IMG/VR virus record: IMGVR_UViG_3300034283_002015
Coordinates: 1 to 63,930 of that record
DNA from: a virus
Reading direction: 5' to 3' (one strand)
Length of the DNA stretch: 63,930 nt
Shown here: positions 52,782-63,174 of the stretch, in pieces
Layout of the letters: the number at the start of each line of letters is the position of its first letter
Position numbering within the stretch: position 1 is the stretch's first letter
Program-made: the position numbers and the translations under genes
The notes under the pieces: generated by a model
What the model saw: only the letters and a program-made list of their open reading frames with translations
Told to the model about the DNA's origin: nothing
The model's database searches: none

Positions 52782-55214
52782 TTATATTAAATTTTGAGTT
52801 AGTATATTTTGAATTATTGTGTCTACTTCTTTAGTAACATATTGTGGTTTTAAAATACCATTACCTGTACTACTAGAACTACCACTTTTATCTTGCAATG
52901 GATAATTTACATTAAGTAAAATACTTGATGGATCATCTACATATCGTCTTAATAAGAAACGATCTAAGTTAACTCCATTTGGTATTTCTTGATCTAAATT
53001 AAGTATCATTTGGTTATTAGCTGATTCAGTAACAGTAGTAATAATAAATGATAATTGTTCTAATCCTTCAAATCGAATTTCATCATATATTTGAGGTTCA
53101 AAATCTAAGTTAATAGGTTTAAATCCACTATTTGCTATATCTTTTTGTTTTTGATTTCTATAAATATTTAAACCTTCAGATGCTGTACTAGCTAATAATA
53201 TATTAGCGGATGAACCTGTTGTCCAAAATGGAGCTTTTGCTAAACCAGTATTTGGAGCTGGGTATTGAGTTATCCAAAAATATGAATTATTATTTAAATA
53301 TACTGGACTTTGAGTAGGTATGGCTTGGGGAGGTGAATCATATTTAAATACTTCAGTACTGGTAACAGCTACTCTATATAATGAAGAAGTTGTGGCATTA
53401 CGTTCTTGATAAAAAATATTAGCGTCTCTACTAACTCCTAAATCCTTTACGTTTTGAGGGGTAAAAGCATAATTAACTTGAGTTGTCGCTAAATCACTCC
53501 AACTAGATCCTCCATTAATTGATTTTTGTAAAGCATAAGTGACTGTAACAGCAGTAATAGTATTAGATACTAATTTAACACGAAAATCTAAAATATATCC
53601 TTCTGTTTTTAAATTAGTTAAAGATCCTGTAGGATTATAAATACTACCAGAATAAGCGATAAAAATATTATCACGTAAACTTCCTGAAGATCCTATATTT
53701 ACAGAGGTAAAATGAAGTCCAGCAGGTAATGCCATTCCTACTGAAAGGGGTTGGCTAGGGGTTATTATATCTTCTGTACCTGCCGCATACATCATATAAT
53801 CATTTTTAGTCACATTAGGACCTTGTTCTCCTTGAACAAATGACATTGTTGTTGTGTAACCAAATCCTGTTACATTACCACTAACATCATAACTAGCAGT
53901 TTGTGTATATAAAATAGGTTCAATTCTATATCCACTTTTAAAAAGAGGCCACTGACCATTTAGTGTTGATAAATCAGATCCTGATACTTCTACATTATTT
54001 AAAAAAAGAGAAGCATTAGATTGATTATGTGTTCTATTATTTATTGAAGGTGTTGATTCTGGAAATGTTTGGCGAATTGTATTTAAATTTATATTGTCAG
54101 TATCATTAATAGGTTTTGTGAGATTATTATTACTATCAATAATATATTCAATATTAACTTGAGTTAAATCAACATTATTATTACCCCATTGAGGTGAAGT
54201 ACCATTTAAACTTTTAAATGAAACAAAATTTACTTCAGGATTACTTACATTAGGTACTTTACCATAAGATATATCACCTTCTGTCCATACATTTATAGCC
54301 GCTGAAGATAATTCTTTACCAATATATCTTGGACTAGTGTTAGCAAATGTTGTATAGTTTGAGTCTTGTACTGCTGCTCTAGTTGCTGATCCTGATATGA
54401 TTTGTACTTGGTTTACAGCTTGTACAATATTAGTAGAATAATCTACATCCATATAAAGTTCACTATAGCGAGGTATAACAGCATTTCCTGCTAATACATT
54501 ATATTCACTAACATAAAAATTTTCATCAATATATGGTTGTAAAACAACTAAATCTGAAACAGAAGCTGTAGGTGGTACTGATTGAGTAGCAAAATAACTT
54601 CCTGTAAATTGAGCATCAGCTCCAGGAGAAAAAGTTAAATAAAAATATTCTCCAGTTATTGGGACTGTTGTAAATGATGATGTCATTATAGTTCTAGGAT
54701 TTCCTGTAGGGAAAAAATAACTTTGTGAAGCTACAATTCCATTAAGATTAGAAACTATACGTAAAACAGAGGTAACTTCATCTGCTGATGAAGTAACAGA
54801 AGCTGACACTTTTATAATGATAGGTATATTAGGTTGATTTCCTAATGTGTATCTACCATTACTCATATCAAAATATCCTAAATTATCATAAGCTTCAGAT
54901 CCATAAGGTATATAATTATTTAAAATATATGTTGTACCAACTGCAAAATCTCTAGTATACGAAGCTGAAAATCTATAATTTAGTACTTGATTATCAGCTG
55001 ATGAAGTAGCATTAGTTGGTGCTATCCCAAATAAGAAATAAGTATTATATTTTGAAATTGAAGTGACAGGATATTCTATTATACCTGTATCACTATAGTC
55101 AATTCTAATACTATTTAATTCTTGTAAAGACAAAGTATTATCCTTACCTTGATCGTCTATACGAGCAATTTTAATAAATTTAACACCTTGTGAAAAAACG
55201 GGGGTATATGCCAT
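52782..55214 (-). CDS. large beta-rich tail/baseplate protein of unknown function
   Basis: 810 residues, rich in Ser, Thr, Asn, Tyr and Ile. It opens MAYTPVFSQGVKFIKIARID and shows many short beta strands with T-S-S-A/G turns. The region near residues 545-570 (ITAVTVTYALQKSINGGSSW) looks like a fibronectin- or Ig-type strand pair. The last ~60 residues are Asp/Asn-rich with KSGSSSSTGNGILKPQYVTK. It follows the 1277-residue protein by 3 nt. Probably a baseplate-linked fibre part. Confidence 0.6.
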   Translation of the reverse strand: MAYTPVFSQGVKFIKIARIDDQGKDNTLSLQELNSIRIDYSDTGIIEYPVTSISKYNTYFLFGIAPTNATSSADNQVLNYRFSASYTRDFAVGTTYILNNYIPYGSEAYDNLGYFDMSNGRYTLGNQPNIPIIIKVSASVTSSADEVTSVLRIVSNLNGIVASQSYFFPTGNPRTIMTSSFTTVPITGEYFYLTFSPGADAQFTGSYFATQSVPPTASVSDLVVLQPYIDENFYVSEYNVLAGNAVIPRYSELYMDVDYSTNIVQAVNQVQIISGSATRAAVQDSNYTTFANTSPRYIGKELSSAAINVWTEGDISYGKVPNVSNPEVNFVSFKSLNGTSPQWGNNNVDLTQVNIEYIIDSNNNLTKPINDTDNINLNTIRQTFPESTPSINNRTHNQSNASLFLNNVEVSGSDLSTLNGQWPLFKSGYRIEPILYTQTASYDVSGNVTGFGYTTTMSFVQGEQGPNVTKNDYMMYAAGTEDIITPSQPLSVGMALPAGLHFTSVNIGSSGSLRDNIFIAYSGSIYNPTGSLTNLKTEGYILDFRVKLVSNTITAVTVTYALQKSINGGSSWSDLATTQVNYAFTPQNVKDLGVSRDANIFYQERNATTSSLYRVAVTSTEVFKYDSPPQAIPTQSPVYLNNNSYFWITQYPAPNTGLAKAPFWTTGSSANILLASTASEGLNIYRNQKQKDIANSGFKPINLDFEPQIYDEIRFEGLEQLSFIITTVTESANNQMILNLDQEIPNGVNLDRFLLRRYVDDPSSILLNVNYPLQDKSGSSSSTGNGILKPQYVTKEVDTIIQNILTQNLI

Positions 55215-55217
55215 ATA

Positions 55218-58200
55218 TTAGTCTGCTGGAGATGAAGTAGAACCGGTATCATAAAATAAATATATTTGACCTGATTCTGGTACTGTTGTATTTAATAAAA
55301 ATATATCTGCTGATACTGTATTCGAATTGTAAAATACAGGAGAATAATTAGTTGGAGTTTTAGGATATTGTAAAAAGGTATTATTACCATTTAAATCACC
55401 ATTAGTTACTTCTAAATTTGTTCCTTCTAATTCACCATTATAATCAAATTCATTAGTTACTAATTGTTCAAAATCACCTACTGGTGTTATATTCACAGTA
55501 TAATAAGCCGGTTCAGAATATATTAGAACATTTGAAAATTTAATATTAGCATTATCACTGTCATTTTTTATAGTTAAATATCCACTTGTTATATTAAATA
55601 TTTCATTTAATGTATAATTAAGTGGTAATGATGATGTTGTATATATTAATTCATCTGTAGTAACATCACCATTATAAAATTTTATAACTGCTGGTGTTAA
55701 TGCTTCTTGTGATGATGATATATTACTAATGATACGAACTGGTCCTGTTAACTCCAAATTTAAAGTTAAAGTATTAGTGGCCGCTAAATTAAAAAATGAT
55801 GAAGTATATATTAAATTCTCAGAATTACGAATTGATCCACCTTCACCTCCTTCAATATAACCCATCTGAACTGATGAACCAGTAACTAAAATATTTTCAG
55901 TTAAATAAGGAATATTAGTTGATCCACTACCTATAAAGGCAATTGATGAGGTAATATTAGCTTGAGGTAATGGATATTTGTTACGTTCTAAAACGTGTTG
56001 TTTTACAACAACTCCTGCTGCTAAACTTGTTCTAGCAGGAACCCAATCTTGTAACATTTTAAATAATGAGTTATCAAAGAACTTAATAAGTCTTATATAA
56101 TCCCATTCATCATAGTTGCTAGTATATTTTTCAAAATAAGCGTCTCTTAAATCATCTAAAGGAGGATATGATTCTTCTTTAGTTGGTACTAATCTTGGAT
56201 CACCAATATATTCTCCAATATTAAAGTAACCTAATTGATCATAAATGTCAATATTAATTTCATCTTGAGGAGAAAATGCTACTTCAACATAATCAATATC
56301 TCTAGTTACACTTTGTGATATTGGAGGATTTTGTTGTATTGAAATATAAGGAGATAAAGTACTGCCTGTAGGCATTATCATACTTGCTACTTTAATCTTA
56401 TCAGTGATAGGATTTTGAATACCTACTGCTGGTTGATTATAGTAAGCATATTCTGTATTAGAAGTAAATAATGGGGTTAAACTAGAAGTCCAACTATTAT
56501 TACCTCCAGCAAATGAAGATGTAGCTATCCAAGAACCAGTTACTTTAGGATGTATTGATAACGAAGCAGTATACAATTCTCCACCTAATGAAGCTCTAAA
56601 AGCTAATTGATTAGGTGTATCTTCTGATTCAATAGATTGAGGATTCATTATATAATCTTCAAATCTATTAACTGATATAGGTTGAGTGTAATATCTAATT
56701 TCTTGTAATGAACCAGTTAAACTATTAGCTGGATATTCATTATCTGTATTATAGAATGAACTAGTTACACTAGCTGATTCCCATAATCCTCCTACATAAT
56801 TTACTGATGAAGAAGCTAAAAATCCTATAGTATTACCTTCAAATCCTTGATATATTTTATTACCTGCGTATATATTGTAATTAGAACCAGTTTGGGTAAC
56901 CATCACTGACCACCATCCACCATCAAAGAAAGGTAAATAAACACTAGCTGTAGTTGATAATGAATTATAAGAAGGATAAAATACTAAATTAGCATATTGA
57001 TTATAAGGGTTAGGAATTGATCCGCTATATGATCCTGATGTATATCCTGATCCTGTATATGTTAATACTATTCCTGCTCCTTCATCTACTCCGTCTGCTC
57101 TAACAAGCCATAAACTTTGAGATAATGGAATATTAGAAGTAGGTAAACCTTGGGTTTGAAATCTAAATTGTACAGTTGAAGGAGTGTTAGTTGCATTTAA
57201 CGTATCCCAACTTGAATTTAAAGTCCATGGGGTAGTTATTACTCCAGAACCAGTAATTAAATTATAATTGTAAATTTGTTTAAAATAATCCCATGTATTA
57301 GGATTTTTATCTTTACCACCATACTCACTTATACTTAAAATAGTTTCAGGAATACCGTATGTAGTAATTAATGCTCTTAAACCCTCATATGAACCTTTTT
57401 TCTTTAATAAGAATGGTAAATTGTGGTAAATACGCTTATAAGTTTCTTTATTAACATCATCTGTACCTACTAGAGACGCTGTGTTAGAGGCGGTAACTAT
57501 AAGGTTAATATACTCTAAACCGGTTGGAGCTGGTAATGTATTTGTAATATTAGGAATATTATATAAACTTCCTGAATTAGTTAATCCTAAGAAAGCAGTA
57601 TATAAATTATCTACTGAAAAATTGTTTTGATAAATTTTAACACCTAAATCTCTTAATATTTGAGCTACTAAGTCTTTAGATACTCCATAATTTAATCTGT
57701 TGTCAGCATTATATTTGTTAGTAACATCTTTAATATAAACCCAAATATCATCAAAGTATTGACCTATCATCTCAATGAATAATTCATATTGAGCGTTTGC
57801 TGGGTCATCTAATAGATAGCTAGGAATACTATAAATTAAATTGTTACTATTTTCTAAATCATATTCTTCTGCCTCTACTAACTTAATATTTAACCAAGCT
57901 TGTGAAGCTGAAGCGTTTGTAGATAAATTATTATAAGGAGGAGTACTATTAGATTTAGGCCATGAATTACTTCCTGAGTCAAAATATAAGAAATATTCAT
58001 AACCATCAAAATTAGTTATAATATCATTTATTTTACTATCCCAAATAGTTTGACTACCTGATGTATAATAATTAGTTGAACCTGTTGTATAACTACTACT
58101 AACACTATATTGTTCAATTAATACTAATTTATAGTAAAAATTTTCTATACGTGTTTGTGCTGAAGAAAAATTGCAAAAATTACTAAAATTATTATAATCT

Positions 58201-59051
58201 ATATTAATTGAAATTCCTTTTTCAGCAAGTAAACTATTTAATTGATATTTTAAACTTGATGAATTATTTAATGAGGTTGTAGCTTTTAATGAAGAATAAT
58301 TAATATAATCAGTTGAATTATTAATTTGATCACTAATATTTAAATTAGTATTAGGTCCTTTTAATTGTATAAACTCATCTAATGGTTGAAATACTTGAGT
58401 TATTTCAATTTGATAAGCTAAAGGTTCAATTATTGTTTCTACTACCCAACATTGAGATTGTAAACTAAAATCTAAAGGAAGCGGATCATATAATTTAATT
58501 AATACTGTAGGATCATTTGGATTACTATTATCTAATAATACATTATTAGCAATAATAAGTTGATTTGATCCAAAATCTAAGTAAAAATCTTTATAACCTC
58601 CAAAAGATTGACTAATTTGAATTTGTAATTCTAAAGAAGAAGATACAACATCAATATTAGGTATTTGAGTAGTGTTTAATCTAATTTCAGTTCTATCTGA
58701 ACTGATTTGATCAATATAATAACGATTAAGAGCGTTAGATGATAATAATGGATTTAAAAAATTATAAACTGTATAGTATTGACCTTCTGTATATCCTTGA
58801 GTTTCTAAATCAATTTGAGGATCAATAGTTAATACATTTGCTCCTTGAAATGAATAACCACTATAGCCAATTTCATTACTATATAAAATATTATTATTTA
58901 AATCATAAATAAAATACTCTATATAACTTGAAGAAACATTAAAATTATTAGTGACTTCAAAGCTAGATATTAAAGATTCATCCTGAGGTGAATATGTTTG
59001 ATATTCAAATGTTATAGGATTAACTGGTTGTATATTAACTATTTTACTCAT
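55218..59051 (-). CDS. very large baseplate/tail protein with concanavalin-like (LamG) segment
   Basis: 1277 residues. Residues ~390-600 (IKDVTNKYNADNRLNYGVSK, YKRIYHNLPFLLKKKGSYEG, LRALITTYGIPETILSISEY) form a helical block that recurs in large tail proteins of T4-like marine phages. Next comes a ~200-residue beta region (LWLVRADGVDEGAGIVLTYT, GGWWSVMVTQTGSNYNIYAG, LTGSLQEIRYYTQPIS) like a LamG/concanavalin sandwich that could bind glycans. It may take the place of the T4 wedge protein gp7 (1032 residues), but I have no specific motif for that. It overlaps the next gene by 1 nt. Confidence 0.62.
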   Translation of the reverse strand: MSKIVNIQPVNPITFEYQTYSPQDESLISSFEVTNNFNVSSSYIEYFIYDLNNNILYSNEIGYSGYSFQGANVLTIDPQIDLETQGYTEGQYYTVYNFLNPLLSSNALNRYYIDQISSDRTEIRLNTTQIPNIDVVSSSLELQIQISQSFGGYKDFYLDFGSNQLIIANNVLLDNSNPNDPTVLIKLYDPLPLDFSLQSQCWVVETIIEPLAYQIEITQVFQPLDEFIQLKGPNTNLNISDQINNSTDYINYSSLKATTSLNNSSSLKYQLNSLLAEKGISINIDYNNFSNFCNFSSAQTRIENFYYKLVLIEQYSVSSSYTTGSTNYYTSGSQTIWDSKINDIITNFDGYEYFLYFDSGSNSWPKSNSTPPYNNLSTNASASQAWLNIKLVEAEEYDLENSNNLIYSIPSYLLDDPANAQYELFIEMIGQYFDDIWVYIKDVTNKYNADNRLNYGVSKDLVAQILRDLGVKIYQNNFSVDNLYTAFLGLTNSGSLYNIPNITNTLPAPTGLEYINLIVTASNTASLVGTDDVNKETYKRIYHNLPFLLKKKGSYEGLRALITTYGIPETILSISEYGGKDKNPNTWDYFKQIYNYNLITGSGVITTPWTLNSSWDTLNATNTPSTVQFRFQTQGLPTSNIPLSQSLWLVRADGVDEGAGIVLTYTGSGYTSGSYSGSIPNPYNQYANLVFYPSYNSLSTTASVYLPFFDGGWWSVMVTQTGSNYNIYAGNKIYQGFEGNTIGFLASSSVNYVGGLWESASVTSSFYNTDNEYPANSLTGSLQEIRYYTQPISVNRFEDYIMNPQSIESEDTPNQLAFRASLGGELYTASLSIHPKVTGSWIATSSFAGGNNSWTSSLTPLFTSNTEYAYYNQPAVGIQNPITDKIKVASMIMPTGSTLSPYISIQQNPPISQSVTRDIDYVEVAFSPQDEINIDIYDQLGYFNIGEYIGDPRLVPTKEESYPPLDDLRDAYFEKYTSNYDEWDYIRLIKFFDNSLFKMLQDWVPARTSLAAGVVVKQHVLERNKYPLPQANITSSIAFIGSGSTNIPYLTENILVTGSSVQMGYIEGGEGGSIRNSENLIYTSSFFNLAATNTLTLNLELTGPVRIISNISSSQEALTPAVIKFYNGDVTTDELIYTTSSLPLNYTLNEIFNITSGYLTIKNDSDNANIKFSNVLIYSEPAYYTVNITPVGDFEQLVTNEFDYNGELEGTNLEVTNGDLNGNNTFLQYPKTPTNYSPVFYNSNTVSADIFLLNTTVPESGQIYLFYDTGSTSSPAD

Positions 59052-59404
59052 TATTGATTAATGCTACCTGTAGGATTTAATATTTGTTCTTGTAAAGTTA
59101 AATTTTCTTGTCTTAATGATGTTACTTCCTCAATTAATGCTTGAATAGTATCATCACTATTACTAAAATCACCAGCGTATGCTTGGCTTGTTTTTATCAA
59201 ATATTCATGTGAATTTGTATTACCATACTTAGGTATTTCAAAAAATAATGTTTGATAATTAGTAAAAAATTCAGCTATTGAAATAGATGGAGGAACAACT
59301 GAACTAGTAGCAGCTGGCTGTACTAGTTGAGTGAATGAAGTATCAATAACTTTTTCATATTGATCCTTTAAAAAAACATTTTTATTTAAATTTACTTGTT
59401 CCAT
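59051..59404 (-). CDS. small tail protein with C-terminal coiled coil
   Basis: 117 residues. The C-terminal ~40 residues (TIQALIEEVTSLRQENLTLQ, EQILN) form a short leucine-zipper-like coiled coil suited to trimerisation or docking. The N-terminal half has no known family. Start and stop both overlap neighbours by 1 nt, so it is probably an adaptor translated together with the large tail proteins. Confidence 0.6.
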   Translation of the reverse strand: MEQVNLNKNVFLKDQYEKVIDTSFTQLVQPAATSSVVPPSISIAEFFTNYQTLFFEIPKYGNTNSHEYLIKTSQAYAGDFSNSDDTIQALIEEVTSLRQENLTLQEQILNPTGSINQ

Positions 59405-60540
59405 TATCCATTAACTACCTTAAAGTAATAATCATCATTAAAAATAAGTACTGAACCACTAAAAATAGTTTTAATTAATATTTGGTAATTTCTTTCTGGT
59501 TCTAAACCATTCATATACATTGTAAAGAAACTACCTGAAATATCTGTACTTAGTTTAGTATAAGGATCACTGAAATCTATAATTACTTCGTTGGTAGATA
59601 AATCTTTTAATGACCAATATGATTCAGTAGGTAAATAATAATTTTGAAGATAAATTGACGCTGTTTGAAATACTACTGGTGGGTATGTTGGTCTACAATT
59701 TACTCTAAATTTATTAATACTACCACTATAAAATGTACCTGGGTTTTCTCCTAATACAACAGTCATTTGATCTGTATTAATAGTAGTGACAGTTGTTGAG
59801 CCAGTATAACTAGATGTATCATTCCATCTAAACTCTAATTGAGGAGGATAAATAGTATTAGTATCAATTGAGAAAAATTTAAATTCTACTTGAACATTAG
59901 GATTATCTATAAACTCATCTTGATTAGCTTGTTTAACTATGAATCCATTATTTGGTAAACTACTACTAGTATTATAAGTATTAGTTAAACTACCTGTATA
60001 CCAAGCACTTACTATATTTTTTACACTAACATTTAAATCAATATTATCTGAGTATTGAAATAATTGAGATGATGATATATTATTATACCATACTCCTCCT
60101 CCAGGTGTTGTACTATATGAACCTGTAGAACCAGCATTAAAAGATGCTGTAGTCCATTGTATAGAACCTGAATAATTAGTCCATACCCAAGAAACTCCAT
60201 CTGTAGTTACTGGCTGATCTAAATATTTTCCTGTACCGTTATTCCAACTTTGTGAAGATGGAAAAATATCTATTGTAGTAGGTTCATTTAAACCTGTCAC
60301 AACGGCCGCGTAACATTGTAAATAAGCATCCCATTGTCTTGCTCCTATTCTAGTACTAATAATACTATTCATTTCGTTTGAATCGAATTGAATTAAAAAT
60401 CTACTAACTTCAGGATTTGGAACAAATGGACCAAATGTTGTTGTTGTTGCTTCTATGATCTCATCAATACCTGTATTCATCTGTGGGAACATAGAATACA
60501 TAGTTGCATCTTGAGTAGGAAATATTTTATATACTGCCAT
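59404..60540 (-). CDS. DNRLRE-like virion protein
   Basis: 378 residues. MAVYKIFPTQDATMYSMFPQ, ...RFLIQFD, then SQSWNNGTGKYLDQPVTTDG, DLNVSVKNIVSAWYTG and PPQLEFRWNDTS follow the order of a DNRLRE-type beta domain (D-A-x...L-x-F-D...W-x-x-G-x-G...I-V-x-x-W...P-x-L-x-x). Such domains occur in surface and fibre proteins. The C-terminal ~130 residues are a further beta domain. It lies between gp6 and the coiled-coil adaptor, so it is probably attached to the baseplate. Confidence 0.65.
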   Translation of the reverse strand: MAVYKIFPTQDATMYSMFPQMNTGIDEIIEATTTTFGPFVPNPEVSRFLIQFDSNEMNSIISTRIGARQWDAYLQCYAAVVTGLNEPTTIDIFPSSQSWNNGTGKYLDQPVTTDGVSWVWTNYSGSIQWTTASFNAGSTGSYSTTPGGGVWYNNISSSQLFQYSDNIDLNVSVKNIVSAWYTGSLTNTYNTSSSLPNNGFIVKQANQDEFIDNPNVQVEFKFFSIDTNTIYPPQLEFRWNDTSSYTGSTTVTTINTDQMTVVLGENPGTFYSGSINKFRVNCRPTYPPVVFQTASIYLQNYYLPTESYWSLKDLSTNEVIIDFSDPYTKLSTDISGSFFTMYMNGLEPERNYQILIKTIFSGSVLIFNDDYYFKVVNG

Positions 60541-60550
60541 TATTTAATTA

Positions 60551-62407
60551 TTATAAAGGTACTACTTTACCTTGAATGTCTGTGTTTAAGTATTTTACTT
60601 CAAATATAGATGGATCTAAACTAGGATAAATAACATTATTTGCTGTTGCTCCTGTAATATCGTAAGCATAAGGTGAATATCCTAAATTAGTACCTACTTT
60701 ATTTACTATATCCACAGTTTTTACTGTTTGAACTCCTTCAATTCTATCTAAAAGTATATATAAATTACGTAATAAGATAGGTTGATTAATTTGCCATTTA
60801 TCAATTGTGAAATAATCTTGTAATGCTAATATACAAGCTGTTAATACTTGATTATTATTATAGTTAGGTAAAATTATAATTTCAAAATTTACTCCAATAT
60901 TAATAATAAATCCATCTTTAATATTAATAGAATCATTAACCATTCTATATTGTGATAGATAAGTAATTACATTTTGTTTTAAAGCTAATGAGCCTGTGGT
61001 TAATTGACCTTGAGCATTATTACTTAAAACATATAAATCTAATATTGAATTAGATTCACCAGCTGATATAGTTTGTGCTTTAGTAGGTTCAATATATGCT
61101 TTTGCTACTGTACCATATTTAGCCGGCATAGCTAATGTTCTAACTAAATAATCATCTTGAGTAACATTACGTTGTTGTGAAGCAAAGTTAGCAGATGAAT
61201 TTTGTCTAATTTCTTCTTCTGTATCTCCACTACCTCCTCCACTTGCTGCTTCTGGATTTGATACAGCTAATGAATTAAATATTGTATTAGCTGTAGTAGA
61301 ATTTAGATTACTATTTAAGAATTGAACACTGCCATTAAACTGAGTTAAGTCATTAGACGGCACATTCGCTGAAACTCCTCCTCCAGTTAAGTAACTAAAG
61401 GTTAATTGAGTAGTAGACGGAGCTATACCATAGGTACGAGTAAAAGTAAAGTTATTAGGTGAGTAAGCTACTGTTAATCTATCTTTTTCAAATGGTAAAC
61501 CTAAACCAACATTGTCTGGATTAGGAATAATTTCTTCATCTTTATCTGTTGCGGTTCCAGCACCAAATTGTATTTGTAATGAGCCTGAATCAATAAAACG
61601 AGTAACAAATCTTCTTTGAACTTGTTCTAATTGTAATAAATAAGGTGTATCTCCTTGATATTGTGATAAATAAGGATCGTTAGTGTTAGTATTTCTTATT
61701 GATTTATAAATTGTATCTTGAGCTAAATAATCAACTTCATACCATGGATTACTATCAGTATCAACACAATCTAATATACCAATAATATTTTCATCATTTA
61801 ATTCAACAGTTGCAAATTGAACTGGTTCTCCAAATGTATAAGTTTTAGACTTAAGAGTAGCAGAAATAGATTTACGAGTTTTCTTTAATAAAAATGATTG
61901 AGGAGTTGTTCCTGTTATTTGATATATAGTTACTTCAGTTGGATCACTTGAACTTGAAAATGAAAAATCAACTGGATCTCCAACTAAAAATGAAATGTTT
62001 GAATTAAGATTAGATGTTACTCTAGAATTAGGTTCAATATATAAAGCATAATTAAAATCAGGTATATAAGATGAACCTGAAGATATAGCAGGTACTTGTT
62101 GATAAAAATTTATATCAGCTAATGCTACACCTGTTACATTTGGTTTATAACCAAACATATAAGCTAATTCATATAAATTATTTGTTTGACGAGCATATTG
62201 TAAAAATGTTTCTTGGAATTGATTATCTAAATAGAATGACAAAACATCACCTACATAAGCTGCCATTTCCATAAACATCATACCTGGTGATGCTGGAGTA
62301 AAATCGTTATACGTAGTTGGAAAATACGTTTTAACGTAGTTTACTAAACTAGATCTTAACTCTGTAAAATCTTTATTTAGGTACTTTATATCTTTAATTG
62401 TTGCCAT
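60551..62407 (-). CDS. 6: baseplate wedge protein gp6
   Basis: 618 residues against 660 in T4. The N-terminus DIKYLNKDFTELRSSLVNYV, YFPTTYNDFTPASPGMMFME, MAAYVGDVLSFYLDNQFQET is the characteristic gp6 / Baseplate_J-type opening. The C-terminal part (FEIIILPNYNNNQVLTACIL, ALQDYFTIDKWQINQPILL) matches the wedge core. gp6 dimers form the ring that holds the baseplate together. It overlaps the gp25 gene by 1 nt, the same neighbour pair as in other contractile-tailed phages. Confidence 0.92.
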   Translation of the reverse strand: MATIKDIKYLNKDFTELRSSLVNYVKTYFPTTYNDFTPASPGMMFMEMAAYVGDVLSFYLDNQFQETFLQYARQTNNLYELAYMFGYKPNVTGVALADINFYQQVPAISSGSSYIPDFNYALYIEPNSRVTSNLNSNISFLVGDPVDFSFSSSSDPTEVTIYQITGTTPQSFLLKKTRKSISATLKSKTYTFGEPVQFATVELNDENIIGILDCVDTDSNPWYEVDYLAQDTIYKSIRNTNTNDPYLSQYQGDTPYLLQLEQVQRRFVTRFIDSGSLQIQFGAGTATDKDEEIIPNPDNVGLGLPFEKDRLTVAYSPNNFTFTRTYGIAPSTTQLTFSYLTGGGVSANVPSNDLTQFNGSVQFLNSNLNSTTANTIFNSLAVSNPEAASGGGSGDTEEEIRQNSSANFASQQRNVTQDDYLVRTLAMPAKYGTVAKAYIEPTKAQTISAGESNSILDLYVLSNNAQGQLTTGSLALKQNVITYLSQYRMVNDSINIKDGFIINIGVNFEIIILPNYNNNQVLTACILALQDYFTIDKWQINQPILLRNLYILLDRIEGVQTVKTVDIVNKVGTNLGYSPYAYDITGATANNVIYPSLDPSIFEVKYLNTDIQGKVVPL

Positions 62408-62814
62408 TAATTGAATGCTATATCTAATTGATCACTTATATTAGTGTCTGCTATTGTATATTTTAATGTTACTACTACTTGGTTTATATCTGGATATTCT
62501 ATAACATCTAATCTAGCTACTATAACATTAGGAAAATATAAACCTATTTGGGTTTGAATATCTTGTTTTAAAAAATCAGTATTATTAGCTGTTATTTGTT
62601 CAAATATAAAATTTCTTAAATTACCACCAAATAATGGATTTAAATAACGTTCTGGTTGGTTGGTTAAGAAAAAATTTATTAAATTATTCTTAATAGCATC
62701 TTTAGTTAAATAAGTAGACTGAAATACTCCAGGATTACTAAAATCTAAACTAACACCAATAGCCGTACCAGTTTTAGTATCAATAGGAAATATTTTTTGT
62801 GCACCAAATGCCAT
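62407..62814 (-). CDS. 25: baseplate wedge protein gp25
   Basis: 135 residues (T4 gp25: 132). TKDAIKNNLINFFLTNQPER, YLNPLFGGNLRNFIFEQ and VVVTLKYTIADT give the GPW/gp25 family pattern (N-Q-P-E-R...P-x-F-G). It is the conserved wedge component that starts the sheath. 2 nt downstream of the tagged 117-residue gene. Confidence 0.93.
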   Translation of the reverse strand: MAFGAQKIFPIDTKTGTAIGVSLDFSNPGVFQSTYLTKDAIKNNLINFFLTNQPERYLNPLFGGNLRNFIFEQITANNTDFLKQDIQTQIGLYFPNVIVARLDVIEYPDINQVVVTLKYTIADTNISDQLDIAFN

Positions 62815-62816
62815 TA

Positions 62817-63170
62817 TTATTTATTTAATAAACCCATAATTTGATCTAATCCAACATTACCATCAGGTAAAGATCCATTAATTGCATCTCCTCCTCTAGG
62901 TATAAATGTATTAGCAGTAAGAGCTTCTGTTGTCATTGTTCTACCAGATGCCATATCACCTAAAATATTAGCCATAACTGCTTTTTTAGCATTTGGATCT
63001 AATGGTTTAGAACTAATTGGTTTAACTGATTCTGTAACAGTTCCATAACCACCTTGACCTGCTGAGGCTTTAGGTGCTTTAACCGCTTCTAAAAGTATTT
63101 CTTTCATTTCTTCAACGAATACTTCACGAACGGCTTCTTTAATGATTTTTTTAAATTCTTCTGATTTCAT
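62817..63170 (-). CDS. small tagged protein upstream of gp25
   Basis: 117 residues. MKSEEFKKIIKEAVREVFVE is a basic amphipathic leader with I-K-E (and EILLE a little later), as on the candidate head-targeted proteins, though here next to baseplate genes. The body is Gly/Ser/Ala-rich with AVMANILGDMASGRTM and a final LPDGNVGLDQIMGLL. Function unknown. An ATATTTATAA element ends 4 nt before the ATG. Confidence 0.6.
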   Translation of the reverse strand: MKSEEFKKIIKEAVREVFVEEMKEILLEAVKAPKASAGQGGYGTVTESVKPISSKPLDPNAKKAVMANILGDMASGRTMTTEALTANTFIPRGGDAINGSLPDGNVGLDQIMGLLNK

Positions 63171-63174
63171 CGTG

